From Lachnospiraceae bacterium (GTDB taxonomy: Bacteria; Bacillota; Clostridia; Lachnospirales; Lachnospiraceae), in contig JAGAIZ010000080.1 of NCBI GenBank assembly GCA_017626325.1, positions 1 through 64,000 of the forward strand: a stretch of DNA of 64,000 bases, read 5' to 3'. This document shows positions 51,846 to 62,400 of the stretch, piece after piece. The notes under the pieces were generated by a model. It was given only the letters and a program-made list of their open reading frames with translations, ran no database searches and was not told where the DNA came from. Position numbers and translations under genes: made by a program. How positions within the stretch are numbered: position 1 is the first letter of the stretch; every line of letters starts with the position of its first letter.

Positions 51846-52546
51846 AACCTGCTCCCAATTATCTGACCTATTAATTCTTTTGCTTTCTCATCCGAATACA
51901 AGTATATATTGTCCTGCATATCGTCACTTTCAAGGATGTAATCCTCCAGGATTCCATTTAAAATTAAAAGCTGTCCTATCTTCCTCCGTTGCCTGACTGA
52001 ATATTGAATCACGCAACACCCAACATCCTGTTGCCTCAAAATATCGACGTTATCCATTCTATATAAAATTCTTGCCCTATCTTGCAGCCGCCTGCGCACA
52101 GCCTCATCCGTAAACCATTCTCTGGTTTCCTGGATAGTATTTGCAACGCCCCATTTACATTCCTGTTGTATATATTCGACCGCCTCTTCCAAATCAACAG
52201 TTTCTATACGATACACACCTTTATTTTGTCTAAGCGTCTGCATAAACACAATCTTATCACCAGGATAAGCACAGATTTCAGGACAGTTTTCCTTCCCTGA
52301 TAACAACAATATCTGTTCGGCCTCTGCCATATTTCGCAAAATATCTGATATCTTCGGGTTTACTTTCAGTTTTCCACCTTCCATAAATATGAGACCAGCT
52401 TTATCCGCATCAAAAAGGAGTCTGAGCAAATTTTCTCTGTCCATGCCTGCTTTATCGTAAAGGTGAAAACCATAAAGCTTTTTTATTCTTTCCACTGCCA
52501 ACAATATTGCCAGTTCCTCTTCTTTTAAACGATATGCTCTTCCCAT
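51842..52546 (-). CDS. T7SS-locus protein of unknown family
   Basis: A 234-residue soluble protein. An N-terminal winged-helix-like segment (LKEEELAILLAVERIKKLYGFHL...LLRLLFDADKAGLIFMEGGKLKVNPKISDIL) is followed by mixed alpha/beta (DKIVFMQTLRQNKGVYRIETVDLEEAVEYI). The layout recalls EspG-like or DUF5081-like T7SS accessory proteins, but I cannot confirm the family. It overlaps both neighbours by 1-4 bases, so it is tightly coupled to YukD synthesis. A chaperone for WXG100 substrates is a reasonable guess. Confidence 0.6.
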   Translation of the reverse strand: MGRAYRLKEEELAILLAVERIKKLYGFHLYDKAGMDRENLLRLLFDADKAGLIFMEGGKLKVNPKISDILRNMAEAEQILLLSGKENCPEICAYPGDKIVFMQTLRQNKGVYRIETVDLEEAVEYIQQECKWGVANTIQETREWFTDEAVRRRLQDRARILYRMDNVDILRQQDVGCCVIQYSVRQRRKIGQLLILNGILEDYILESDDMQDNIYLYSDEKAKELIGQIIGSRL

Positions 52547-53268
52547 TATTTACCCCATTCCTTCAAATCTGCCTTGTAGCTTCTTGACAACGGTATCTCT
52601 AAACCATCTGTAAGGCAAATAACATTCTGTGACAGCATAACCTTTCGTATTTTTAAGGAATTTACAATAAAACCTCTGTGACAACGTATAAAATTCTTTG
52701 GCAATTCCTCTGCCAGCCTGTCTATAGTATAATAAAAGGCAAACTCTTCCCTGCCGACACAAACTCTAATTTTCTTTTCCTTTGCCTCAAAATAACAGAT
52801 GTTTACGAAGGGAATGCCAATCTTTCCTTCCTTGGTTTCGATAATATAAAGCTTTTGTCCTTCTTTCGACTCATTCTGCATCATTTCCAGATACCCTCTG
52901 ATAAACTCCTCCAACACCTCCCAAAGCTGCTCTCTTGTCCAAGGTCTCAATAAAAGCGAATCAGCATGAATATCCGGTTTTAAGTAAGTCATAGGTGAAA
53001 GTCCGCTGTCTGCCAGAATCAATAAACCAGCCGCACGATAATCTTTCCTGAATCGCTGTAGCAATTCCAATGCCTCTTGCCCTGTCACATCATACAGCAT
53101 CAGATCTAACAACGGCGTTGTTGCCATAAAAGAACGAAATTGTTTTAATTCAGAAATCGACTCCAGTTTCCATACATCCTCAGTAAGCCTTGCAGCCAAT
53201 TCCTTTGTCGCAGCCTTGATCGTTTCTAACTCCGCTTCGTTTTCATCATATGCTGCCATTGTTATCAT
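52546..53268 (-). CDS. LytTR-family regulator with a degenerate receiver domain
   Basis: A 240-residue protein. Residues 1-125 have a response-regulator fold: acidic pair in AAYDENE, probable phosphoacceptor Asp in LDLMLYDVTGQEAL, but Arg in place of the usual Lys in LLLRPWTREQ. Residues about 140-240 are a LytTR DNA-binding domain (YIIETKEGKIGIPFVNICYFEAKEKKIRV, NFIRCHRGFIVNSLKIRKV, IPLSRSYKADL). The start overlaps the essC stop by four bases. No histidine kinase is seen nearby. It probably regulates this T7SS operon, with atypical or no phosphorylation. Confidence 0.8.
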   Translation of the reverse strand: MITMAAYDENEAELETIKAATKELAARLTEDVWKLESISELKQFRSFMATTPLLDLMLYDVTGQEALELLQRFRKDYRAAGLLILADSGLSPMTYLKPDIHADSLLLRPWTREQLWEVLEEFIRGYLEMMQNESKEGQKLYIIETKEGKIGIPFVNICYFEAKEKKIRVCVGREEFAFYYTIDRLAEELPKNFIRCHRGFIVNSLKIRKVMLSQNVICLTDGLEIPLSRSYKADLKEWGK

Positions 53269-56200
53269 CTTGCCTGCCCCTTTACCAACGGTATAACAAC
53301 TCGTCTGGCATCCTCTTCATCATTTCCGGACAGCATACCAATTCCCGGTTTTAATTCCTTACTTTGTTCTGAATAAGGCAGATAATCAAAATTAAAGATT
53401 CGTTGTCCTGCCACATTACCGCCAAAATGAATACCTGTTTTATACCGCAGGAAGTATTCATAAAGCTTCATACCTGCCACCTTGCCGACATCATCCTGAT
53501 TGTAGCAGGCTATCCAATATACATTATGCAGGCTTCCCTTATCCAGCAAATTTTCCACAAAAGACCTCATTTCTTTTGTTCCCTCCGGATGCATTACATG
53601 GGTAATAAAATCAGTCAAATTTGCAATCAGTATAAATCGGGCATCAAATATCTGCATATCGTCATAAATTTCCCTATCTGACATGCCCTTTTGCACATTT
53701 GCCTTCTTACGTTGATTTCTTGCAACAAAATCCGGTTTTAACTGAGTCATAAAATCATACAGCTTTTCATCCGTATCAATGCTCTGTATCCTACTAGATG
53801 TTTCTGGAACAATGACTTCGTTTCCAAAATCTATAACCGTGACATGACCTTTTCGCAGCATGGCTGAATTTAGAATGGCTTTCAGCAAATTTGTCTTTCC
53901 GCTTCTGGATTTGCCAGTAATCAAATAGCAATAAATTCTACTTAAATCAATGCCGTATACCTTGGCATTCTTGGTATTATAGCCAATAGGAAGATGACAA
54001 TCATCTCCTGCCATGGCAATCGTCTCATGCAGATTTTCAAATTCTGACCAGACAGGATTCGGGGGAATCTCCGGGATGGTTCTTGCCGCTTTACCTTTCC
54101 ACGCTATACGCATAACATTGCTAAGTTTCTCAATTCTTTCCATTCTCTGAAAATCGTCTTGCGCATCAAAAGCAAGCGCTGTCTGAAACTCCAGAATTTC
54201 CTCACCCACTTTAGCCAAACCACGTCCCTTAATATTTACCTCAGGAAACGTCTCTATATGCAGCGTATGCATGGCATCTGTATACTGGAATTTATCGCTC
54301 ATCTCTAAACAGATGACGGTTCTTAAATTTTCACCGATTCTCCCCGGTATTTCCAACGTACTAAAGCCTCCCGCCGTCATCACCAAAAAGATTCCATATC
54401 CAACGCCTTCTTTGGATATCTGCAAAATCATATCCTCATATATATTGTTTGTTTTATTCCGGAAATTGGCATAGTTATCAAGCACCACTACAATAGACGG
54501 GAGCACAACGCCATGAATCCGCACATACTGCTCATAATTGCCTCCCTTAAAACGCTGCCTTCTCTCCTGCATAATATCGCCAAGCATATCAAAGAATTTT
54601 GCCAGTCTGTCATCCTCATTATCAGAAACCACCCCTCCTACATGAGGCATATCTGTATAAGCCGCCAACATGCCTGAACTATAATCTATGGCATAGATAT
54701 TTACCTCATCCGGAGTATATTTACTGCACAATGCATATAACAGCGTCTGTAAAAAGGTACTCTTACCACTAACCACCGTACCAACTATAGCATGGTGTCC
54801 ATTTCTGGCCAAATTTATATGCAATGTGCCCTGCGCCTGATGAACCGGAGCGTCATACATACCAATTGGTACAGAAAGATTCCATTTTTTCTCCCTGCGT
54901 CTCCATACTTTCCCGTCAAAATAATCTTTTCTTTCCTGCCCCGCAACTTGCTTGAGAAACAAGCGTACCGGCAACACCGGAAGCCACAGTTGCAAATTAT
55001 GTACATATCCGTTTTCCCTTGCCACTTTAGCAAGATGTTCAATCACCGCTTCAAGCTGTGTTTTTGTTTTCTTCTCCGGCAGCTTTAACTGGTTAATCTC
55101 TGCATACTCTATAATCTCCCGCACCTTTTCATCGTTCCAGCCAGTATCTGCCTTTGGCAAAATTTCTACATATGCCTTTAATAAATCGCTCATTCTTCCG
55201 GCATTATACTCGTTATACGGATATTCAATTCCTTGTGTTTCCAACACGTCAAAAATGTTTTTTAAATATTCTGCTAAAAGCGCGTCATCCTCCAACACTG
55301 TTTCACAATTTCTCCCCATAGGCAATACTGCGCTTTCTATGGCCGCAATCAATCCCGAAATCCATCTTTTCTTTATTTCTTCCGACTGCTTCAGTTTTAA
55401 GCGACTGCCAATAAGAGCCGCCTTTCCCGTAACAGATACCATACGGGCAACTTCCAACTTAGAATCACCAAGTTCCTCATCATATACAGCACCGCTGTAT
55501 CCTGACTGAAATAATTCAAACAGTTCATCATTACCTACCTGCATGTAACAACGTCCTGCCTGAGTGATATAGGCAGCATCCGGTCTGTGCAACATATCAT
55601 TACTATCCTGTCTGTCCTGTACACGCAGGCACAGTCTGAATTTTGAATTGCTCCAAATATTATCATCCACTGTGCCACCAGGTTTTTGTGTCGCCAAAAT
55701 CAGATGCACCCCAAGACTTCTTCCCACCTGTGCCACACTGATCAATTCACGCATAAATTCCGGCTCTTCCCGTTTTAATTCCGCAAACTCGTCAATAATA
55801 ATAAACATGTGCGGCACCGGAAGCGTCGCTTCGTTATTTTTATACATTCTCGTATAGAGATTAATATTATTTACACCATGTTCATTGAAGATTTTCTGTC
55901 GTCTTTTATTCTCGCTCTTAATGGATACCATAGCCCGACGCACCTGATTTCCGGATAAATTGGAAATCTGTCCTATCATGTGTGGCAAACCGTCAAACAA
56001 ATGTGCCATACCGCCGCCTTTATAATCAATCAGAAAGAATCCCACATCATCCGGGCTGAAATTCATTGCCAATGACAAAATATAAGTTTGAAGTGTCTCA
56101 CTTTTACCAGAACCTGTCGTTCCCGCCACCAGTCCATGCGGACCATGATATTTTTCATGAACGTCCAAATACCACGGCGCACCCCCTGTCTTTTGCCCAA

Positions 56201-58280
56201 TCAATACTTTCATATTGTCATAAGTACGATTCTTACGCCATTTATCCAGCACCGGAAATTCCTCCGGCCTACGGATACCATACATTTCAAAAAAGGTCAG
56301 TGCATTGGGAACATCGCCGCCGTTTCCCGTCTCCTGTACCTCTATATTGGCCAGCACCCGTGCCAACGATTCCAATTGACTGTCTGCAGTACAGTCGAAA
56401 GCAATCTCCACACGTTCATCCGCTTCTTCATTCACTCCATACATTCCTTTGAAATGTTCATCATTCTGAATAATGTAATCGCAGTCATTAGGTAAGTTTT
56501 CATAAGTATCTGTAAGAAAAATGGTTACAAGATCTCTATTATTCTCATCCGCTATGTATTTTGCAATAAGTTCTCCTTCCAGCAATTCCGGCTCCATGAC
56601 AAATAAAACATACTGAGGAGAACTTATTTTGTCGGCTATGGAACTTATATTAGCCGCCCGATTCTCCGCCCTTGTTCTAAGAGTTTTCGTTATCTCATAG
56701 GTTACTTCTCCCGCTTCTGCTTTATTTCTTGCAATAAAACGAGTCTTCCTGTCCTCTGACCATACATGCGGGAACCATTTCAAATACTCCATATCTGCAT
56801 ATTCACTGCTGTTCTCATCGTACAGAAATGCCATTTTCACATCGGTATAACAATTAGATACTGCAATCTGCGCCACCAGGTTACGCATAATCTCTATGGC
56901 TCCCCGCTTCTTCGTACCGCCTACTACACCAAGCCGCCGATGCTGCAGTAAATCCACACAAATCGGCACCTCATGCAGTTCTTTGTAGCTTCGTTGCATT
57001 ATAGCAGGCTTTTCCGCCAAGGAATCATTAATCAGCGTAAATCTTTCCCTTGGTATATTGATCGTTACCTGGAAAGGTATGCTGCCTATCCCTAACCGAT
57101 GACTCAGGAAATCCCCATGGTTTATATTACGATTCCACAAAAGGGCATTATCCGCATTATATCTACAGCATTCCGCCGCCGGCAAATACATTGTGCGAAG
57201 TGCCCATGTGTTTTTCTCATACTTTTCCTTGATTTTATTAGAGCATTTAATTAGATATTCTCCATATGCCTCAAATCGACGCAGTTCTTCTTCTCGATTT
57301 TTCTTCCTGTCAAAAGTCAGATTCAACAGCGCCCACATAGTGCCAATTAAAGCCGATGATATCGCCGTAACAAGTCCTGTATACATAAAAGCGCTCCCTG
57401 ACGTCCTATTTCCATACATGGCAAGACCACAGCCCAGCAGCATAGGAAGCGCCATCGTCAATGAAGGACCTATTAACATACCAACAGGTTTTTTATTAAG
57501 CATTTGCCGGGACGGCGGCGCTTCAATCTCTATGGTATCTTTGTCGACTTTGTAAAGCTGACGCGGACTTCTGTGGTAGAAAACTTTTTCCTTATATGCT
57601 CTTCTCTCTGTAAACATGCTATGAACAGGTTCTTGATAAGATACAAGCTTCTTCTCATTAATGCGCACACTGTCTGCCGTATGATTTACCGCCAGCACAT
57701 TTCCCAAAAATACTATACACAGGCCGAAGATATGAATACAATCGCCAAAATCCAATTGCCTATTTCCCACAACACGTACAGAATTAACAAAAATCCCATT
57801 TGTGCTTCTATCTTCTATCGCATATCTTTCCTGTCGTCTCGCAATAACCGCATGCTCCTTTGATATCAAGTTCAAATTCAAACGCTTCGTATCATATTGA
57901 ATATCATTTTTTTCATCACTGCCGATGGTAATATGTGTCACATTGCTCACATCATATTTCTCAAAGACGCGAAAAGAGCTTTCTGTCTCATTGACAATGA
58001 GGGAAATTCTATCGCCCTTTGAAAGAACTATCGTAAGCAGATCCTTGTCCTTAATATTACAGTCAAAATATTCCATACCGTCGGCGGCACTCTCCACCTT
58101 ATATTTATCCGTTCTCAAAAAACTCCACTTATTCTCAATAATTTCCATCTGTAGTTCTACATCTTTATCCAATGCAAAAACTTCTTTATTTAAAATAACG
58201 GTATACTCCGCGTTATTGACTGCGGGCAATAAAAATTCCTGAAATGCCTTTGGACTGTGTATCAATAGAACAAAACTCAT
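53265..58280 (-). CDS. essC: EssC/YukB-type T7SS motor ATPase
   Basis: A 1671-residue membrane ATPase. An N-terminal beta-rich part is followed by an FHA domain (about 112-195: ITIGSDEKNDIQ, SKEHAVI, DRSTNGIFVNSVRV). Two membrane helices lie at about 266-288 and 298-321. Three FtsK/SpoIIIE-type ATPase domains follow: the first with Walker A GTTGSGKSE (720-728) and Walker B FIIIDEFAE; the second with GTVVSGKST near 1168 and VVVLDN; the third with TGKSRSGKTN near 1453. The intact first site fits the motor role. Length and layout match Firmicutes EssC. It would drive export of the WXG100 proteins encoded downstream. GGAGG lies ahead of the ATG. Confidence 0.95.
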   Translation of the reverse strand: MSFVLLIHSPKAFQEFLLPAVNNAEYTVILNKEVFALDKDVELQMEIIENKWSFLRTDKYKVESAADGMEYFDCNIKDKDLLTIVLSKGDRISLIVNETESSFRVFEKYDVSNVTHITIGSDEKNDIQYDTKRLNLNLISKEHAVIARRQERYAIEDRSTNGIFVNSVRVVGNRQLDFGDCIHIFGLCIVFLGNVLAVNHTADSVRINEKKLVSYQEPVHSMFTERRAYKEKVFYHRSPRQLYKVDKDTIEIEAPPSRQMLNKKPVGMLIGPSLTMALPMLLGCGLAMYGNRTSGSAFMYTGLVTAISSALIGTMWALLNLTFDRKKNREEELRRFEAYGEYLIKCSNKIKEKYEKNTWALRTMYLPAAECCRYNADNALLWNRNINHGDFLSHRLGIGSIPFQVTINIPRERFTLINDSLAEKPAIMQRSYKELHEVPICVDLLQHRRLGVVGGTKKRGAIEIMRNLVAQIAVSNCYTDVKMAFLYDENSSEYADMEYLKWFPHVWSEDRKTRFIARNKAEAGEVTYEITKTLRTRAENRAANISSIADKISSPQYVLFVMEPELLEGELIAKYIADENNRDLVTIFLTDTYENLPNDCDYIIQNDEHFKGMYGVNEEADERVEIAFDCTADSQLESLARVLANIEVQETGNGGDVPNALTFFEMYGIRRPEEFPVLDKWRKNRTYDNMKVLIGQKTGGAPWYLDVHEKYHGPHGLVAGTTGSGKSETLQTYILSLAMNFSPDDVGFFLIDYKGGGMAHLFDGLPHMIGQISNLSGNQVRRAMVSIKSENKRRQKIFNEHGVNNINLYTRMYKNNEATLPVPHMFIIIDEFAELKREEPEFMRELISVAQVGRSLGVHLILATQKPGGTVDDNIWSNSKFRLCLRVQDRQDSNDMLHRPDAAYITQAGRCYMQVGNDELFELFQSGYSGAVYDEELGDSKLEVARMVSVTGKAALIGSRLKLKQSEEIKKRWISGLIAAIESAVLPMGRNCETVLEDDALLAEYLKNIFDVLETQGIEYPYNEYNAGRMSDLLKAYVEILPKADTGWNDEKVREIIEYAEINQLKLPEKKTKTQLEAVIEHLAKVARENGYVHNLQLWLPVLPVRLFLKQVAGQERKDYFDGKVWRRREKKWNLSVPIGMYDAPVHQAQGTLHINLARNGHHAIVGTVVSGKSTFLQTLLYALCSKYTPDEVNIYAIDYSSGMLAAYTDMPHVGGVVSDNEDDRLAKFFDMLGDIMQERRQRFKGGNYEQYVRIHGVVLPSIVVVLDNYANFRNKTNNIYEDMILQISKEGVGYGIFLVMTAGGFSTLEIPGRIGENLRTVICLEMSDKFQYTDAMHTLHIETFPEVNIKGRGLAKVGEEILEFQTALAFDAQDDFQRMERIEKLSNVMRIAWKGKAARTIPEIPPNPVWSEFENLHETIAMAGDDCHLPIGYNTKNAKVYGIDLSRIYCYLITGKSRSGKTNLLKAILNSAMLRKGHVTVIDFGNEVIVPETSSRIQSIDTDEKLYDFMTQLKPDFVARNQRKKANVQKGMSDREIYDDMQIFDARFILIANLTDFITHVMHPEGTKEMRSFVENLLDKGSLHNVYWIACYNQDDVGKVAGMKLYEYFLRYKTGIHFGGNVAGQRIFNFDYLPYSEQSKELKPGIGMLSGNDEEDARRVVIPLVKGQAR

Positions 58281-58429
58281 TTCCGCTCCTCCTACTCAAT
58301 CGGGTTCTGATTAATAACAACAACCATATCCAGCAATACCTGCTGCCGTCATCGCAGTCTCACCCACGTCGTACCACTTATTATTCTCATGCTATTCGTA
58401 ATAGCTCATATATAATAAACTCTGTATTT

Positions 58430-58594
58430 TCAGATATTTTGTTGCTCCGGGCTTCTAAGCTTTCCACTGCTTCTGCCGTGCCATGCCTCTGCTTTGCCAA
58501 GATACGCTTCAGCGCTCATGGTAACAACTACATGACATATCTTATTTTTGATGATTCTTTTGTTTATCTGTATTCCAACATAAATTTTCATCAT
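58430..58594 (-). CDS. possible 54-residue small protein between the FHA gene and essC
   Basis: An open frame whose ATGATG overlaps the stop of the FHA gene by four bases. It encodes MMKIYVGIQINKRIIKNKIC and a polar C-terminal half, with no recognised motif. The 310 bases from 58281 to 58590 hold nothing else convincing; a second frame reads KWYDVGETAMTAAGIAGYG near the 3' end but has an in-frame stop. It may be a remnant of a disrupted gene. Low confidence. Confidence 0.25.
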   Translation of the reverse strand: MMKIYVGIQINKRIIKNKICHVVVTMSAEAYLGKAEAWHGRSSGKLRSPEQQNI

Positions 58595-59205
58595 GTCATA
58601 AAGGTAACGTCATAGGAGATATTTTCAATCAGAATTCTGTCACCTGACAGCATTCTGATTCCTCTGTTTCCAACTGTAATCTTCGCTTTTCCTCTGCATA
58701 AGGTCGTACGATTTTTTGCATCAAGATTTACGACGTATATTTTCCCATTGTCAATAAATATCTTACACTGATGAGGAGCAAGTTCTTTTACCGGCAAAGA
58801 AATATCATTATTCTGCAAATCACTTCCAATTTGTATTGGAGAATCCAAACTAAAGACGAATTTTCTCACTGAGAGCTCATTTTTTTCAACAAGCTGTATC
58901 ATCTGTCCATGATGTACTTTCATAAATATATTGGAAACGTTCTCCTTTTCCCTTCCTCCATAATCCACATCATAAGGCTTGCATCCCTCCCTATTATGCT
59001 TTTCTTTTGCATGGGCATTCATGATAATATTGTTTAAATTTTCATCCCGCATATGCTCTGAAGTCACAAATTCAATTTCTTTTTTCCTTTTTCGATATCT
59101 CACGTATTTTTTAAGCAAAAGAAACAGACTCCAAAACAACAATACTGCTGTCATAAAAAGCAATAATCTCGTATATTTCGTTATCTGTATAACTGAATAG
59201 AGCAT
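58591..59205 (-). CDS. single-pass membrane protein with a C-terminal FHA-like domain
   Basis: A 204-residue protein. One membrane helix (about 13-33, LLLFMTAVLLFWSLFLLLKKYV) is followed by basic residues and a disordered stretch. The C-terminal domain (about 100-204) has FHA-like strands: FSLDSPIQIGSDLQNNDISL, LAPHQCKIFIDNGKIYVVNLD, LSGDRILIENISYDV. The canonical GR and SxxH motifs are weak (GSD, PHQ), so phosphopeptide binding is uncertain. The gene lies upstream of essC, whose N-terminus carries its own FHA domain. The Shine-Dalgarno GGAGG is 14 bases from the ATG, longer than usual. Confidence 0.65.
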   Translation of the reverse strand: MLYSVIQITKYTRLLLFMTAVLLFWSLFLLLKKYVRYRKRKKEIEFVTSEHMRDENLNNIIMNAHAKEKHNREGCKPYDVDYGGREKENVSNIFMKVHHGQMIQLVEKNELSVRKFVFSLDSPIQIGSDLQNNDISLPVKELAPHQCKIFIDNGKIYVVNLDAKNRTTLCRGKAKITVGNRGIRMLSGDRILIENISYDVTFMT

Positions 59206-59251
59206 ATGATAATTTACATCCTCCGGCTTAACAAAGTTTTATCGCTATTCC

Positions 59252-59419
59252 TTATTTTCTTCCGCTATCTGTTGCTTCCGCATGGAAGGAACTGGACAGA
59301 TAATCCAGTCCCGTATACTTATCCCATGCGAACTTATCATAATAATGACTATTGAAATAACCAATCAGCCTTTCAGCATATGCAATATTTTCTGTGCAGA
59401 TCGCAATCCTTATCTTCAT
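59252..59419 (-). pseudogene. 55-residue truncated receiver-like protein
   Basis: The frame has a good start (GAGG 7 bases upstream of the ATG at 59419) and reads MKIRIAICTENIAYAERLIG YFNSHYYDKF and so on, stopping at TAA at 59252. This resembles the first 40 residues of response-regulator-like or CpaE-like proteins, which would run to 120 or more residues. No continuation was found in other frames before the FHA gene. It is either a decayed gene or a genuinely short protein. Confidence 0.4.
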
Positions 59420-59468
59420 CCTGCCGCCTCATATTTATATCTGTTTTTGATCATTGCTCTCCTGCCTT

Positions 59469-62400
59469 TTAAGGAATCACGATTACCTGACCAACATAAA
59501 GCACACCAGGGTCCTGGATGTTGTCCGCATTGGCATCATAGATTTTTCTCCACTGCCAACCTCTTCCATACAGCTTCTTAGCAATCTTCCATAAGGTGTC
59601 GCCCGATTCTACAACATAAGTTGTCACAGCTGTTCCCGTCGCGTCAGACGATGCGGTAACTGCAGCTGTCTGTATCGGATAAATCCTGATTTCCAATCCT
59701 ACCCGAATCATATTGGCATCGCGGATGATATCCCGGTTATCCTCGTAGATTTTTGTCCACAAAGAACCATCCCCATAATGCTCTGCCGCAATTTTCCATA
59801 AGGTATCGCCAGCCTTGACGACATAGGTAACCGCATCTCCCGAAGCGCCGGCCGCACCTCCTGCCGCACTGATTCCCGCGGATGCTGCGCCTCCTGCGCT
59901 TCCGCCAGCACCCGTGCTGCCGGTTCCTATGGTATTCAGGCTGCCGTTACCGGAAGCCGCCGTATTGCCAGCATCTTGTGCCGCGCTGCCTGTGCCGGAT
60001 ATATTTCCTGTATCTGCACCGTTGTTTCCGGCATCGTCTCCAGTTCCATTATTTCCGCCATTGCTGCCGCCGTTATTGCCGCTGCCGCCGTTTCCATCCG
60101 TCAGATAATAGTTCTGTGCCGCTCTCATCAGCGTATCTTCCGAGGTTCTAAACTCAACACCCAGCGTATGTCTTCCCTTGGTGTTGGATTTGGCCAGCGT
60201 CTGACTGCTGATGGTCAGCCTGGTACTGCCCGACTCCGCTTCATACTCATCAGCGCCAAGCTCTTCGCCATCCAGAAATACCTTCTTGAATTCACCCAGA
60301 ACACCTTCTGATACAAACGTATGACTTGCTGTGGAATTCATCGCTATGTTCTTCGGGATCCGCTTTGTGACGGTATATCCTTCGTCCGTGGAACCGTCAA
60401 CATTAGCATCCGTATTCTCTGTTACCTCTAAGGTAAAGCTCTGCTCCACCGAATGTCCCGGCATCATGCTGCACACCATTTCCACTGTGAATCTGAATGT
60501 ACCGGTTTCCTTCGGCACACCATAGATCTCTCCATTTGACATGACTTCCACGCCATCCGGCAATGTACCGCTGCAAAGAGCATATGTAATCTTGTTTTCC
60601 GTATATTTATTGCTGTTCTGGATCATCGTTCCGTAAGGCACATATTTAACAGCCTGCGGTATACTCTCCGTAAGAATCCGGGGCATACCGGCTACACCGG
60701 TCAATTCCAGCACCATGATTTCCCTGCCGTCAGACTTGATTGTCAATGTACCCGACAGCTTTGTTCCCGCCGCCGCACTGTCTTTTGCTTTCAGCCGAAG
60801 CTTGGCAAGATTAGGCAGTTCGCCATAATATTTCGTTTTCTCAGTCCCCGCAAATGCCGCAAGGTCATGATTGCCGTTTAATGTCCAGTATTCGTCTATC
60901 CGCAGCGTATCGGATTCTAATTCCGCCGACAGCTTCGGAATCACATTTGTTCCCATATTTACCAGGAAAATATCATGTCCATCTTCACTGCCTTCATATA
61001 ATATGACTTCCCGCCTGGAACGAATAACGCCATTATCATCTATATAGGTCTCAGACTCTTCGTCCGCCAGGCTGTTTGTATATAGTTTATAAGTCAGCCC
61101 TTCCATTGCCGCCACGTTATCCGTCTTAATCACCGTCAGCCAGCAGTTCTTCTGGTTCTCTCCATTCTCAGAGGCCGTGGTATACTGCACCGGTCCCTGC
61201 GAGAAATCCTGTATGCTTTCCCCGCTGGTCTGCACGGCATTCGCATCAGGGCTGCTGCCCGCATACAGCCTTACACCTGTCGATGTGCTAAATATCGGCG
61301 CCAGGCTGCTCAGATCCACATCATTATTCACCAGAATCGTCGGATAGCTTCCTCCTCCATAGGAATCGTCCTTAGACTCTATAATATATGCGTCAACAAC
61401 GTAACCCTCCGCGTTACACAGACCCTGAAAGGTTACGTCCGCGCCGCTGTTCTTCGCTACAATACCTTCTCTTGTTCTGATACAGTAATGATAGACTTCC
61501 TGTTCTTCTGTAGAGTCTTCTCCTACAAAGATAGAGAAATAAACGCCCTGACTGTAATCCGCCTCATAACCTGCCGTATTATAATCATCGTTAAACAGCG
61601 ACTCCTTTACCTCCGCCGCCTGCGCACTCTCCGCTTCCGCAATCGACGCATACAGCACCGTATCCGCATAAGCTGCCGTAACGGCATTATTATTCCTTTC
61701 GCCATTCTGATAATAATCCATATCAATACAGTAAATATCGTCTGCGGCATAACCGGCATACAATTCACAGGTTATTGTTTCATGTCCATTTTCAGTTTGA
61801 GGTGTATGTGATACATATTCTCGTGCGTCCTCGTATTTTCTGAACAAGCTCCCCACACTAACATGATTTCTTACAGATGTTCCCTGAGGATGCAAATACA
61901 GATAGAACGGAAGACATCCCGTGACGTTGCCGTCCGAATCGTAGGAAACGACTGTAATCCACTGCGTCTCATATTCCTCAACCATATAGCCCGCATCCTG
62001 CGCGCTCATGTCCGAAGCAAAAATCCGATCCGTAATTTCTGTTCCCGCCTGCGCCTCGTCCGCAGAATGGTAACGTCCTTCAAACACCTTCATATCCGCA
62101 ACGCTGCCGCCATAAAGAGAGGCATCCACCTGCAGTCCTAGATAATAACCCTGACCATACGATGTATCCTCAGAAGACACTCCCACTCTTAACTCACGAT
62201 CATCTTTGCTCCAATCATAGTATTGATATTCAGAGACCGCAGCAGCGCTTCGGCTGCCTGTTTTATTCTGCGTGTAAACCGTCGGTATAAGCCATTTTTC
62301 AGACTTTGTAATCTTAGGCCTTACAATATATCTCATCGCATCGGCATCCAACTGATCTCCTCCCGGAATCATCTGCCAGGATCTGCCGTAATGGTCGTAA

